Below are positions 26,293 through 39,110 of a stretch of DNA of 64,000 bases, in pieces. Under the pieces are notes generated by a model, which did not search any database, had not been told where the DNA came from, and saw only the letters and a list, made by a program, of their open reading frames with translations. Positions within the stretch are counted from its first letter, which is position 1; every line of letters begins with the position of its first letter. Made by a program: the position numbers and the translations under genes. Source of the stretch: Phoebastria nigripes (taxonomy: Eukaryota; Chordata; Aves; Procellariiformes; Diomedeidae); NCBI GenBank assembly GCA_035582835.1, contig JAYKAV010002972.1:78043-142042 (forward strand), written 5' to 3'.

Positions 26293-27231
26293 GTGAAGCT
26301 GTCTTACGTTGGGAGAGAACAAAAATTCTTTATTACAACTGGTGTCCCGCAGGGGTCCGTATTGGGACCGGTACTGTTTAATATCTTCATCAATGACATA
26401 GATGGAGGGATCGAGTGCACCCTCAGCAAGTTTGCAGATGACACCAAGCTGAGTGGTGCGGTTGACATGCCTGAGGGANGGGATGCCATCCAGAGGAACC
26501 TGGGCAAGCTGGAGAAGTGGGCCCATGTGAACCTCATGAGGTTCAACAAGGCCAAGTGCAAGGTCCTGCACCTGGGTCGGGGCAACCCCCAGTATCAATA
26601 CAGGCTGGGGGATGAAGGGATTGAGAGCAGCCCTGCCGAGAAGGACTTGGGGGTACTGGTGGATGAAAAGCTGGACATGAGCCAGCAATGTGCGCTCACA
26701 GCCCAGAAGGCCAACCGTATGCTGGGCTGCATCACAAGAAGCGTGGCCAGCAGGTCGAGGGAGGTGATTCTGCCCCTCTCCTCTGCTCTGGTGAGACCCC
26801 ACCTGCAGTACTGCGTCCAGCTCTGGAGCCCTCAGCATAAGAAAGACACGGACCTGTTGGAGCGGGTCCAGAGGAGGGCCACAAAAATGATCAGGGGGAT
26901 GGAACGCCTCTCCTATGAAGAAAGGCTGAGAGAGTTGGGGTTGTTCAGCCTGGAGAAGAGAAGGCTTTGGGGAGACGTTGCAGCCTATCACTACTTAAAG
27001 GGGGCTTATAAGAAAGATGGCGGCAAACTTTTTAGCAGGGCCTGTTGCGACAGGACAAGGGGGAATGGCTTTAAACTAAAGGAGGGTAGATTTAGACTAG
27101 ATATAAGGAAGAAATTGTTTGCAATGAGAGTGGTGAAACACTGGAACAGGTTGCCCAGAGAGGTGGTAGANGCCCCATCCCTGGAAACATTCAAGGTCAG
27201 GTTGGACGGGGCTCTGAGCAACCTGATCTAG
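26293..27231 (+). pseudogene. CR1 ORF2 C-terminal part (reverse transcriptase), one open frame
   Basis: This frame of 312 codons has no stop, apart from two ambiguous bases. Residues 17-37 hold the [19 protein letters not shown] motif and residues 47-50 the catalytic FADD box. The rest is the thumb and C-terminal region, with [15 protein letters not shown], [37 protein letters not shown] and RFRLDIRKK blocks. The N-terminal endonuclease and the fingers and palm A motif are missing, so it cannot encode a working enzyme. The first 16 or so codons come from flanking sequence. The intact frame suggests a fairly recent insertion. Confidence 0.9.
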
Positions 27232-27331
27232 TTGAAGATGTCCCTGCCTATGGCAGGGGGGTTGGACTAGATGACCTTTAAAGGTCCCTTCCAACCCAAA
27301 CGATTCTATGATTCTATTCTATGATTCTATG
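26325..27331 (+). mobile_element. CR1 LINE, 5'-truncated, with intact C-terminal RT frame
   Basis: The copy starts near the [10 protein letters not shown] motif and ends in the classic avian tail ATTCTATGATTCTATTCTATGATTCTATG. CR1 is a non-LTR retrotransposon that inserts by target-primed reverse transcription and is usually 5'-truncated, as here. After the stop the untranslated end contains the conserved GACTAGATGACCTTTAAAGG block. Two N bases fall inside it. No target duplication was seen. Confidence 0.95.
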
Positions 27332-29443
27332 AACTTGTATCTATATTACTTAGAAAAGAAAGGCTGAGAGATGATTTCATATGGTTGAAATCGTATGTCT
27401 GAGGGATTTATAATTCATCTGAATAAACCATGAGTTAATAAGCTCTGCTTGGGTACAGGAAGAGATATCCGGTCGCAGAGGTAAAGGTGTTGGAGACAAG
27501 GACTGGGCAGCACTGCAGGTATGAAGAATGTAGGGTCAGTGAAGCGCCAATACAAGAAGAAAGCAGCAAAAGGGTAGGAGCAAATGAGGAAGGAGCAAAT
27601 GAGAAAGGAGCCCAGGGAGTGAGGAGGAGAGGAGCTACAAAAAAGTTCGCTTGAGAAGAGTGTAAATAATAATGCAGTATACCAAAAAAGCCCCGTCTCA
27701 TGCCATAATCCAATGTTCTGTTAATAAAATCAGCCTTTGTACTTCTGATTCTTGTTCTGCTGACGATGTTCCTGTCAATCACTTTTGGTATTAAGACATT
27801 TTTAATTTTAAAGAACAGGGAGAGAACTTCTAGCTAATTTACTTTATTAGTAAAAATACAGAAATCCCATTTCAAATATGCTGATAAGAAGTGCTTTCCT
27901 TCAGGTATACTCTTGTGAGAGGGAAAAGGTGGAAACACTTAGCATGTTTCAGGTACCCACCCACTTGTAGATTTGATACTTGCCCCTTTTCTACTGTCAG
28001 GATGTTTTATGTGTGAATATGATGTAAAAATAGAGAAGAAAAAACAAAATATAATTTGATTTTTAGTTGCTAGAGACTTCAGTGGGATTATGTTTTTCTA
28101 ACCAATGCACATAGTATGTATGAATACAAAACGATGTATAGTAGCATCTGTTGCTTAACAGCACAACTGATGTTTCAGTTTTGAATGTTCATAAGCTACC
28201 TGTGAATTAGTATACTGTCTCTGTGCTCTGGAAGATAGGCGATGCACATTATGGTGGTTTTGTGTTTTCTTTTTTTCTTTTTTTTTTTTAATCACAACGT
28301 ATAGATTATTGTATCTTTGCTAAATGAAACAGTGAAAAAAATATTATTTCTACAAACAGGACAGATTGTTAAGATTTGCAATTATTCTTATTTTCTGGGG
28401 GTTATATTCCATGATCTTCGTGCTCAGCTGCTCAATGAAGGAAGTTCCCTTAAAACCATCTGCAGTAATACTACAGCTTTCTTCTGATATTTATCCTGTT
28501 GAAACCTCCCAGGTCTTCGGTTAGCTTGCTAGTTGGTTGCTTAAGGCAGAAGTATCAGAAATATGGAGCGTATGTGGAAACTGGTATTATTTATACCAAC
28601 ATCAGCCCTGAGATGTAATGTAGATATGTGTTCTTCCCCAAATGTCAAGCCAGCAACATGCCTGGGGAGGGCAGCTGTGTTTTAAAGTCTGAAGCAAAAA
28701 CCAATGTCCACGTCAGTTGGCTTCCTCCATCCCAAACCTTCCTGCGGTAACCCCAGGGTAACAACAGCACGATGTGCCCTCCCAGGAGCCAGGCACTGAA
28801 AACAGAGATTTAGAAGGCTGTATAACAGTGCCACCAGGTGATAGCATAAAATGTAGGGTTTGCTGCCAGAGTAACTCAATTGAACAATGATTTGCAGATT
28901 GACTCTGTTGTAAAGCATAAAGCGTCATTTTCCTCCCTAGGCTAGTGTATGTAGATCTTCAGACATAACTAACCTGTTTTTGCTGTAAGATCCATCATAA
29001 AGACGGTGTCTATGTTTCGGGGTTTTATTGGTGGTTTTTTTGGGGGGGAAGAGTGGGTTGCTTTTGGGATTGTTTGCAATTTTTGTGGGTTTCAGAGGGG
29101 CATGTTCAGGTTGTGGCAGAAGGATCCATCTCTCTGAGCTTGTTTACTTCTGATATAGCACAGATGAGAGAAGAATCAGGACAATATTCTAACAAATATC
29201 AGTCTAATGTTATTTATGTGAAACCCCAAGGCGGGATAAATGTATTAATTGTTATTGATGCCAGTTTGAATCTAGGTTCGTTAGCATCAAGTAATGTTAT
29301 TTGAAAGCAAATTTAATTTATATGTGACATCTGTGATGATCCTGCTGGAGTGATTTATGTAGAAAAGTTGCTAGGAATGCGATCCCATCCTAGTGGTGAA
29401 ATTCATAATAATAAAAGAAGATATTTGCCACTCTGAGGAGTCT

Positions 29444-29474
29444 GTTAGCTAACTAATGTTAGTTGTTTGCTAAC
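29444..29474. repeat. Nested inverted repeat
   Basis: Outer arms GTTAGC and GCTAAC enclose the inner arms AACTAA and TTAGTT around a 2-base centre. Possible small hairpin; no function known. Confidence 0.6.
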
Positions 29475-32400
29475 ACTTGAGACATATTAGCATAATGGGA
29501 AAGCTGTTGTCATGCAGTCTACCATCACAGCAAGAGAAAATTAAATAAACATGAGTCCCTTACAATGCAGTATATTCAGGAAGCACTGATAAAAGTAATG
29601 CAGAATGATTAAGGTTTTTAAATAACTTCCTCTTTCGCTATATTCGTGTTTGTTAATAAAAACAGGGTCTTCAGTTAAAGTGTAATTGGATTTCAGTGCT
29701 TGAGGCAACCTGCCCCCAATGCATATCCCACTCAGGGAAATGCTACAAGTTGCTGAATTAATGGAGGGTGAGGGAAGCAATGTGTTTTCAGTTTAATACT
29801 TGTATTCCCTCTACCAGAGCTTGTGCTTTGCTAGGGTTTAAGGATGTAAAGAAACAGAGAACAACTCTTCGCAATCTTTGAAGTTAGGAGTTCAGGAGAG
29901 GGAGGAAAGAAAATGTTTGCCTTTTCTTTTTAATCAGCTTTAAATTCACAGCAAAGAACTGATTGAGAATTACTTCCTTTTTGTAAACTTCTGTAAACAG
30001 TATAATTCATGCTATATGTCCTAAAGTTTGTGAGCGTCCTTACCTGTCATTTTGTTAATTTTCTGTGAATTTTTGAGCAGATCCTTCTTCACTTGGAAAA
30101 GTGGGGTTGTACACAAGATAAAGACATTCTAAAGCCTCTTCCTTCTCTTAGTAAACACAACTTGATAGAAGCATAATTTGTAAACTGCTGTAGTATTTGT
30201 TGGTGGGGTAGAGGGTTTAAATGTACTTTTATGTTGTTGTATTTGTGTGACTTAGTCAAAGCCATCTTCATGAGAATGATTTTGGTCTGTTTAGGCTATA
30301 ATCTGACAAACAGTTGTAATCCCGCTGCCATCAATACTGCACAAACAGGTTCAGCTCAGACTATTCAATACAGATCATTTCTGTTCATCTCAGCATGGTT
30401 TAAAATTTCGTTTCAGGAGATTTTGTTTCACTGGTGCAAGCAGGATCAAGCAATTTGCCACCACCTTTCTTAGCAAAACCCTACCCAAAAGGCTGTTAAA
30501 ATCAATGACATCATTTCTTTTAGTTAGAAACCAAGCGTCTGTCTTCCAGTTCTGCAATGCTCTAAATTTTGTATTGAAATATACATAAACTCCTGTTCAA
30601 GTAAACTGAACGACTCCCGTGAAATTCAAATCCAGTCACTATGACCATGGGCTAAAATGAATGGGTAGCTTTCTTCTCCTGTTCGAATGCTGATCCCCTT
30701 AGTTTTCATAATGGCAGCAGTACCAGCAGGTAAATTAGTTGCTTTGCAAGGCAGATTTATCTGCTCTGGTATCTTACAACATTCCTTGTTCCTGATTCCA
30801 GCTCATATTTCTGATTACTGTCTGTGAACGACTGTAGAGATATGTGAGGGCACACCGTCCTAATCAGAGAAGTAAAATTTCCTGGTAAATGGCAGCACTG
30901 GCAGCCTGGTAGTTTGTACCGACTGGAAATCCTAGCAGAAGTCACTGAAGTTGGGAAGAAACCACAAGAGTTTGAGAGGTCACACACATGCTCTGATACA
31001 GGCTGTAATAGTTTCTTCATAATAAATTATGTATGACACCAGTCAAGTTATTAGTGTTTCTTAATGGCTAGTGATTTAAGAGTTTTTCAAATGCAGCAGA
31101 TATTTATATGCTGCCATTGTTTGGGGGGAGGAGAGGGTAGTTAGTGCATTGCACATCCCACAGGGAAATTAGCTGTTACCCAGTTAACCGCTTCAAAATA
31201 TCAGTGCCTACAAATCTGATTATCAAATTAGATTAAATGCCTTCCGCTTAGCCATGTAGAATTTGTGAACACAGATAATTTAAAAACAAGTAAGCTTCAC
31301 AAAACTTGGGAGCAGATACAAAAATGTGTGATTTGTTTTAATGTACAATGCAAATATAATCTACACTACTACGTTCAGTCGTGATCCCTAGGTAAAGGTA
31401 TAAATCTGCACAAGCTCTCAGTGTTTGTAAAGTTTGCTTCGTCAAAGCTTTAAGCAGAATCTGGCCCATCGTTTCTGCACAATGCTTTTCAGTAGGCTGT
31501 ATGGGGTAAGGGGGAAATGGGCTTCACCTGCATAAAGGTGTTGTGTTAGGAATTAATGTGATTCAAATAGGAGTATGGAATTATGTTGTTAGCAGGAACA
31601 GCCTGACAGCTCCCTACCTTCCAGGCAGGATGTGTGTGTGCATAGTGCACTGCTCGAGCAGAGGGGAGAGAAGGGGATGCAACTTGCTTGTTTCTTCCCC
31701 GACTTCTTGCCCCAACAGATTTGCACCGACAGTGGAATAGTAAATTAGCCCCACTGAGTTCACAGCTTCAGTCCAAGAACTGGAATTCCTCTTACAATTT
31801 GAATAATTTGCTAACTTAATTCGAAATGTTTAATTCTGCGTTCTGTAGCTGTTTACCACTGTGGTGCCCAAATGGTGTTCACATCTGCTTTTGGACCCTC
31901 CAAATGATGATGATTTTTAATAAATAGGTGCTTTTTAATAATTATTTACTTTGTGTGTTGTGCTATTTTTTCCTTTTAAAAACCCTAACTTTGAACGACA
32001 CTCAGGAAAGAATTCAGCCAAACTACTTCAACAGTATTGAAGCTAGCCTAGGAAGGAGCAGTTTGCACTGTTTGCAGAGCTAAAATGTGGCCCTCCTGGA
32101 GACCACTGACCTCTTCTCAAATAAAAACGCGCGGTGAGAGCACCATCTGTGAATTTCTAATAACTTTGTGAATCAGTATCTGATCACTGAAGTAGAACTT
32201 CTCAAGGCACAAACTGGAGTGGAAATTAGGTTCTGGTTGCTGTGCAAACCAGCAGCAGCGAAGGAAATAAACCTCTTCACTCCAGATCTTTCTTGCATGC
32301 AGTTGCACAGTTGTTGTGGTTTTGCAGCCATCCACCCAAAACCATCTGTAGACATCTGTCTTGTGCCTATGTGTAATCAAATCAAAGAGATTTTAACTTC

Positions 32401-33887
32401 TCCTGTAACATTAATGTGGCAGCAAAAATACTTTTTCAAGATGTAAGTGTAGGTCTTCTGTTACAGCTCCTGCTCTAGACTGTCAGTATAAAAGTACAAC
32501 TTGTGAGACACAAGCTCTATGTCTATCATGTAAATAAATACTGTGATTTTTCATAGCATTGATAAATATGAACATAAACTATTCCTGTTATCTAGAAAAG
32601 GGATGTAAATGTGGGAAAGTGGCTTATTCCAAAAGTTAGAAATACTTCTGCATGTTCTGTCTCAAACCTTAGAAGATTTTGATTAAGAACATCTTTCTCT
32701 CTAAGTATTTGACTAATGAGCACATAATGAATTAACTACCTTCCTTGTCATGCAAAGTTTCTCAAAGATTGGACACTTACTGAAATTTGATAGTGAGGAC
32801 TCCTTGACATTGTTAAAGCACGTGATTTACTTCTTGAGTTAAAAATTTTGACTGATTCAAACTAATTATAAGATTACTTGATTAAGCAATGACAGTATCT
32901 TGAATGAACACAGTGTCTTCCCAGTAGCTATCTATCTCATATAGTAGTTTATGAGTAACAGTGAGTGATCAAACTCTTCATTACTGTGACACCTGGGAGT
33001 CCCATTAGCAAACCTCCTGTTTTGGTGGGTTACAAACAGGACAAGAGACGTAGTCCCTGCTTCAAAGGATTTCCAGTCTGAGAGGCTGCTGAGGAAGGCA
33101 CGGGGACAAGCGGCACAGAGGAAACAGTGAGCGTGTCCATGCTGTGCTGGAGCTGGCCCTGTGGGAGTAAGAACCAGCCCAGAAGGCTGGTCTGAAGACA
33201 CCTGCCCTGCCTGTAGATACCTGGGTTTGCGTATAAGGTGATAAACTGGGGCAAGGGGATCCAACCGTAGACATTAAGATGCAAGTTGTGCCTGTGCAGA
33301 ACTGCGTCTCTTCTGCTCCCACATCACTCTTTGCTTCTCTGCACAAAGGTTTGCTGTAGCATATGCATTTACCAAAACAGATTAACACAAGCCAGGAGAT
33401 CTGGGCACAGCGCTGCGTTACGTGCTAGGCAGGCAACGACTGCAGCTTCTCTTACCGCTCTCAACATTGTTGTAGGCAGTACAGCAAGAGACTTAATCAG
33501 CAGCTTAGTGGAGATTTGGAAGTGTGCTTAAGAAAGTCCTTCCAAGGAGCAGTACTAGAAGAAGAACAAAAGTACCGGGGAATTAAAAGTAGTTAATTGA
33601 AGCTGGCCTAATCGGCATATCCAAGGCAGAAGCCAATTTCTTCTATTATGGGCATATGAGCGTCAGGAGGCAATAACTTTAAGCTATTATACAGTATTCA
33701 GGACTAAGAGGAATGGGTTATAACAGATGGTTACAAATTTTGGGGATATAATTTTGCTTATTTTGATATTTTAAAATGTCAATTAAATAAACAGAACAGA
33801 TTTTGTCTATTTACCTGCTTCAAATATGGACTTGTGGAGGGAGTTGCTTCTTCTGGATATATCAGGAGTCTTTGAACCTCATTTTCC

Positions 33888-33910
33888 TTTTTTTTTTTTT
33901 TTTTTTTTTT
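33888..33910 (+). repeat. Poly(T) tract of 23
   Basis: A run of about 23 T. On the minus strand this is a poly(A) preceded by TTATTGAGCGCCGTAC. No retrocopy was recognised in the adjacent 150 bp. Confidence 0.8.
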
Positions 33911-36471
33911 GTACGGCGCTCAATAAGATCTATAGTCTGCCTGTGAGCCATGAGCTGAGAGTTTGAACTGACGTTTTTGATGTCCTGAAGTTGTAGATGT
34001 TCATGATTTCTTAGAGCTTGTTTATTATTTATCTAACGTTTTTGTACTTCTTGGAAGGGTATTTAAAAAAATCTGTTGTTAGTGTTTTATGTTTTATACA
34101 AGTGTTACATTTTATGTGAGATGATCTTATTAGTGCAGCCAAGGGAGTATGTAAGGAAAATGTTCCATGTCTGTCCTCCATTATGAAAAGACGAACAGCA
34201 ATTCACCTTACAATCTCATATATTATAGCCATTCATGTCCTCTAGCAAAGCTCTTTTCTTCTGAAATATTAAACTGCAGGACGTATGTCATTTTTTTTTT
34301 TGGTGTAAAGATAACTCAGTGTTATGATATTTTGAATTTACAGAAGTACTTATTATTTATTCTTGAGAGGTCAAATATTTTTCTGTGATTCTGTAGAGAA
34401 TATAACTAGCTTCCCAACTGAACACTGAATGTTAGCAAAAATGAAAAAAAAAAACAAAACACCAAACTTAAACTGTTATGAAAAGTAATATTACCCTTAC
34501 TTGAGCTAATATGCTGCAATTATGCTAGTAAAAGCTCATTGAATTAACAAGAGGGTATCAAGCTTTTCCACTCTGGTCACTGGCCCAGAACTAATTTGGG
34601 CTGGTGGCTCTGGGTGGGATCTGTGCCTCTGGAATGAAGTGGTGATATGGGAATGGTTTCTTACTGGTCAAGTGTGTCATAAAAGACTATCCCAATTAAT
34701 ACTAAGGAGCGGCTGTAGTAGCAGCCATGGCACAGAGACTAAAAGGTGAAGAATCATAAAGTAAACATTAGTCTCTCACCCATGAAGTGATCTCTCCAGA
34801 GCTGCGTTTAACCTAATTGGTAAGAAGGTACTGAGAATACGCTCTGGCTGTGGTTGTGGGGTCTATCTGTCATGCTAATAAAGCAGGGTCTCCAGTCTTC
34901 AGTACTCCGGTCTAATGTACCCATCTTTACCATTGCATTCAATTGCAAGTCATGGAGAACAACTACAAACCCAGCTGGGAACAAGGAAGCATTTTATTTA
35001 CTCATGGCAACAAAACCTACAGCTCAGTTTGAAGATTGCCTAACCTGTGCTTATGCCTTGGAGGGCTGTCAGGCATAATTGATGCTGGCCCAAACTTTGA
35101 GTGTATAAACACCTTGAAAACAGGCAAAAAATGAACACAACATGCCTTTTTGTTTCCTTTTTCTAAATATTCAGTTACTGTATGGTTAAAGAGAAGGCAT
35201 CTATGCACTTACGACTGTATGGTACGTTAATTCAGAAGTGATGCATCATTTATGAATGTGCGAAGGGATTCAGGGACAAACTGCTTCCAGCCTCAGACTG
35301 GTTCTATGAGGGAGAAGGTTGCTGAGGACCTTCCCTTCATTTTTGGCCCAGAACCATCCTCCTGGGATGACGNTGGAACAAGACCCGTTCAGGCTCGTAC
35401 AGAGCATGCCGCTGGCACCCGGGGAGCAGAGGGAGCGAGCTGCCTGCTCTGCCTCACAACCCCTGCAGCGGTCACTCCCAAAGACTGGGGCGTTCGAGTG
35501 TTCCTTACATGAAGTGTCTTCTCAGCACCCACAATTTTTTGGTGTAGCTTTATTCTGCCCTCAGCGCACACAGCTGGGCCTTCAGGGTTCGGTTATATAT
35601 TTAATGGCTATGAGGTCTGCAGGCACAACAGACTGGAAATTTATGTGGTGATACAAAATGAGCAGAAGTGAGGTGATGAGGGATCTGCAATCTCTAAGCA
35701 TGCAGAAGGAGCTGAATAGTGGGAAGATGGTTTAAAATAAAAAAAAGTCCGTGTCATGTTTGTATATAGATGTCTTTGCAGTAACTACAAAGGTTCTGAC
35801 TGGCTGCAAAAGCGCGCAGAACCCTGTCACTCTGTCTGAAAAGATTTTTAACCTTTAAAACTAACACACAAACATCCCAGAGTTTTTTTGTGAGTGATTC
35901 CTTGCTGGATATTTTTGTCCTACTTTCTCTTTTAGTTTTGTGCTCCAAATGAGATCATTCCTATTAGCCTACAGAGGACAGGCAATTGCAGTAGTGAACT
36001 GTGGAAACAACTTGTATGGTGACTGATTCTTCCTGGAATAGCATTTTTTAGGGCACAATGTGTTCAGCAAGCTTCCTTCTTGAGGTATTAATGTGGATGA
36101 CTTTCTCAGACATAGGTTAGGCACAAATCCTGCTCTTTTGCCATGGCAGGGCCCCCAAACAGCATTAATGTCATGTCTGCAAATACAACGGGGCCAATTT
36201 GCTAATAAAAATCGCTAGCGACATCTATCAACTAGATTGAATTAATCAGATCATTGCCACCGTAGTAGAGAATATAATTATTCCTTGATGTGAATTCTGG
36301 GCCTCCAGTTACACAATCAAAATGGCACTTTCCCACAAAGATGTCTTCAGATGGTATTTGCACGCCTACATCCCTAGCGCTGCCTGGTTTCACTCATTTC
36401 TTAGCAGGGCTGTATGAATTGTGTGTCAAGCGTAGATTTGGCACCTCCAGTATGTTTTGGGGAGAGTTTAT

Positions 36472-36505
36472 AAATACAGTGTTGTGCCTAAAATACAGTG
36501 TTGTG
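36472..36505 (+). repeat. Two-unit 19-bp tandem repeat
   Basis: AAATACAGTGTTGTG occurs at 36472 and again at 36491, with a 4-bp spacer. Confidence 0.8.
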
Positions 36506-36943
36506 ACAGAGCTTTTCTTTTCCTAAGTAAGTTTGTTTTACGATATTAATCATTCAATTTTATATGAGATGTTATCTGTATAATAATTCTGAGGAAACAA
36601 TCATGTTACAGTGCATTTTTAAATAAATCTATGCCTTACGCTTCTAGAAACATAGTAAATAACTTGTCGTTGCCTTTTTTCTTTCAAAATCTGTATACAA
36701 TAGTAGTATTTTATAATACAAAATTAATTACTGGTGATATTTATATGGTTGAGAATCTCAGTTTCACTACATAGAATTAGAAGTATTTTTTTTAATTATT
36801 TTTAACAGAGGAAAACACATTAGAGAAAATCAGGAAGAAATATGAGTTCATTTGATTTCTCTCAATAGTTTTTTTTGTTGGGTTGTTGTGTGGGGTTTTG
36901 TTGTTGTTGTTGCTCATTGATATATCTTCTCTTGCATTCATAG

Positions 36944-36974
36944 ACTGGAATGATTTTGAGCTTTCAGAGGACTG
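36944..36974 (+). other. Candidate 31-nt exon in the OXR1 intron
   Basis: A T-rich tract with a TGC motif, CTTCTCTTGCATTCATAG, ends at 36943 and a consensus GTGAGT donor starts at 36975. An ATG at 36950 gives MILSFQRT and ends one base into the next codon, the same phase 1 as the 13.7-kb exon. Used as an alternative first exon it would therefore join the next OXR1 exon in frame. If it is instead spliced in after the 13.7-kb exon, the reading is I-DWNDFELSED, and joining it to an exon that begins AT would create a TGA stop. Both readings are inference; I do not recall this sequence from any known OXR1 isoform. Confidence 0.3.
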
Positions 36975-36980
36975 GTGAGT

Positions 36981-39110
36981 ATTTTACTACTCCACGCTAG
37001 AGTAAGTCTAAGATTTTCTTTATGAAATAAGATTGGCAAAAACAGCAGGCCCTGAAAGAACAAGGAGAAAAAAAATCAACTTGACCCCACAAAAAACCCA
37101 AGCAGCCTGTTCTGTCTCTCTGGCAAATTGGCTGCTTGAGGACTTGCCTCCAGCAGCTTGCATTTATCTCCCGGGGTAATGGGAGGGGGAAGAGAGGGAC
37201 CTGTGGCACCTGGGAAAGGGAAGGCCTGGATGGGAAGTATGATGCAAAGGCATGGGAGCAGCATTGCATGGAGCTGCTTGGGATGCAGCTGGATCTGCCT
37301 GCCATCCTTGCCAAGCACAGCCTGGCTCTCACGGAGCGATTTGGCATCTCTTCACTTTACTTTTCAGTGCTCCCGTTTCTGGAAGACTTCATTAGCTTGA
37401 ACAGAGATGCGCTCAGCTGGCTCGGACCCAGCTGAGAGAAGGCTGACAAAGCCATGCATGCTGAGAAAATTGGTGCAAAATAGTGATTCTGGTAGGCCTA
37501 GCAGAGCTAAGAAAATCCCATCGGATTTAGCTGACTATGCAGAGCCATTTGTATGTCCATGTTAGTCAGTTGTCTAGTGTGCCTGTGAGCTGCCTTGGTT
37601 TTGCAGGATGCTTGCCCTGGGTAACANGAAATGGTCAGGTTGTCCACAGATCCTGGAAGCAACAGAAGTAGCATTGCCCTTGAGTTAATAAGCTGTGCTG
37701 GCTCTTCTGTGAATTTTTTTTAGGCAATTTCAGATACAGTGGAAGCTAATGGATATGCTGACTTCTATTCTTCCTNGATAAATGGAGAACGAATTAAACA
37801 TTTTTTTTCAAATAAGATAGTTGGGGATATTAAAAGTATCGCCTTACTTAGGTTTTATCAGGTGCACGATTGCCTTGGGCAGTAGCTTCTATTGTCTCGT
37901 TATCTCAGTCCATTGAAGTATTCGGCTGCTGCTTTCATGTAGCCTGAATGAAGGCTGTTAGCATACCCATTAAGTTTAAGAACTGTCATTGCCTAGAGAC
38001 AAGACCTAATATTGTCTAGAGATCAAAGCCTTGATTGATGGCAGCCATTAACACTATCTCACGTTAAGATATCTTCATGTCCACATAGTCTATCCAGACC
38101 AACAGGTTCAATATCTTTTGTTAACCTATGTGATCCTGCGTCTGTATTCACCCCTGGACTGGGAAAATAGCTGAACTGTTGCATTAGCATTACTGAATCT
38201 GTGGCTGGCTTGCTTACACCAAGACTGTCATCTGGGGCTTCCCCGACAATGCAGGTGTCACTCATTCAGGCACTGTCCTTTCACTGGTACCGGTAAGGAT
38301 GCTTTGAAGTCAAGCCATGGTGCCATGCTGCAGAGGAACNGGTCTCTATGGGCGTGGAGCTGATTGAAAGATTCTGCATTGCTGCTTTGCAGTATTTTAT
38401 AAATAAGATAAAGGGCTTCCCATTTATATAGTTAAAGTGCATGGATTAAGAATTGCTGTAGTACCATCATCTGGATGTCCCATGTGCCAGGACTTGGTGA
38501 ATGCAACACTAGTATTGTGACATCTATTACCACAAAAAGTTTGTTTACAATTGAATATTATTCCTTAGTAAGGAAATTTGCTTATTACTTTTTTTGAAGG
38601 ATGGAAGAGTTATGTGTTATGTTTTCTGTTCTTAGCTTGTTTTCTATATGATTACAAAAGGTGAATTACAAAGATGCCTTCATTTCTGCAGTGTCTTGAA
38701 AGCTCATCTCATCCTTCCTGAGTTTAGGGGTACAGCTTGTAACATCAGTAGGAATGGCTGGGGTGTGGTGAGGGTTGTGGAAAACCTTGTTGTGAAAAAG
38801 CTTTGGGACAGGGGAAAACAGAAGTAAAGAGCAGAAGAGCAAAGAAAAAAAAGATAGAAGAGATGAATAGGAAACTGAGTAGACCTCATACTCCAGGGGC
38901 TGGGATGCCTGGGATAAACTGAATCTACAGTTAACGGTTTAACTTACTGTTAAATCAGGTTTATATATATTCCTTACATTTTCAGGTATGCTTAACCAAG
39001 TAAGGACATAAGTGGTTTTTTGTAAATACACAAGATCATGTCTTAAATGTCCAGTCTGTAAGATCAAAGTCAAACTGTCAAAAGACAGGGTTTTTTATTA
39101 AATATGCAGA
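36981..39110. other. Intronic sequence with a GC-richer segment
   Basis: 37130-37440 is GC-richer and has open frames on both strands without known similarity. The rest is AT-rich; three N bases occur. Confidence 0.5.

Larger units (their letters stand above)
27335..36900. other. Intronic sequence, no gene recognised
   Basis: Unique DNA with homopolymer T runs (about 28275 and 33888). At 33050-33090 a TAGTCCCTGCTTCAAAGGAT string loosely recalls an ancient amniote repeat; this is too weak to call. Confidence 0.5.

Noticed and set aside
33040..33100. String resembling an ancient amniote repeat (TAGTCCCTGCTTCAAAGGAT)
   Set aside because: Only a short loose similarity with no flanking support.
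37136..37435. 99-codon + frame in a GC-richer segment, with a frame also open on the minus strand
   Set aside because: No family recognised. Overlapping open frames on both strands are expected from GC-rich sequence lacking stops.
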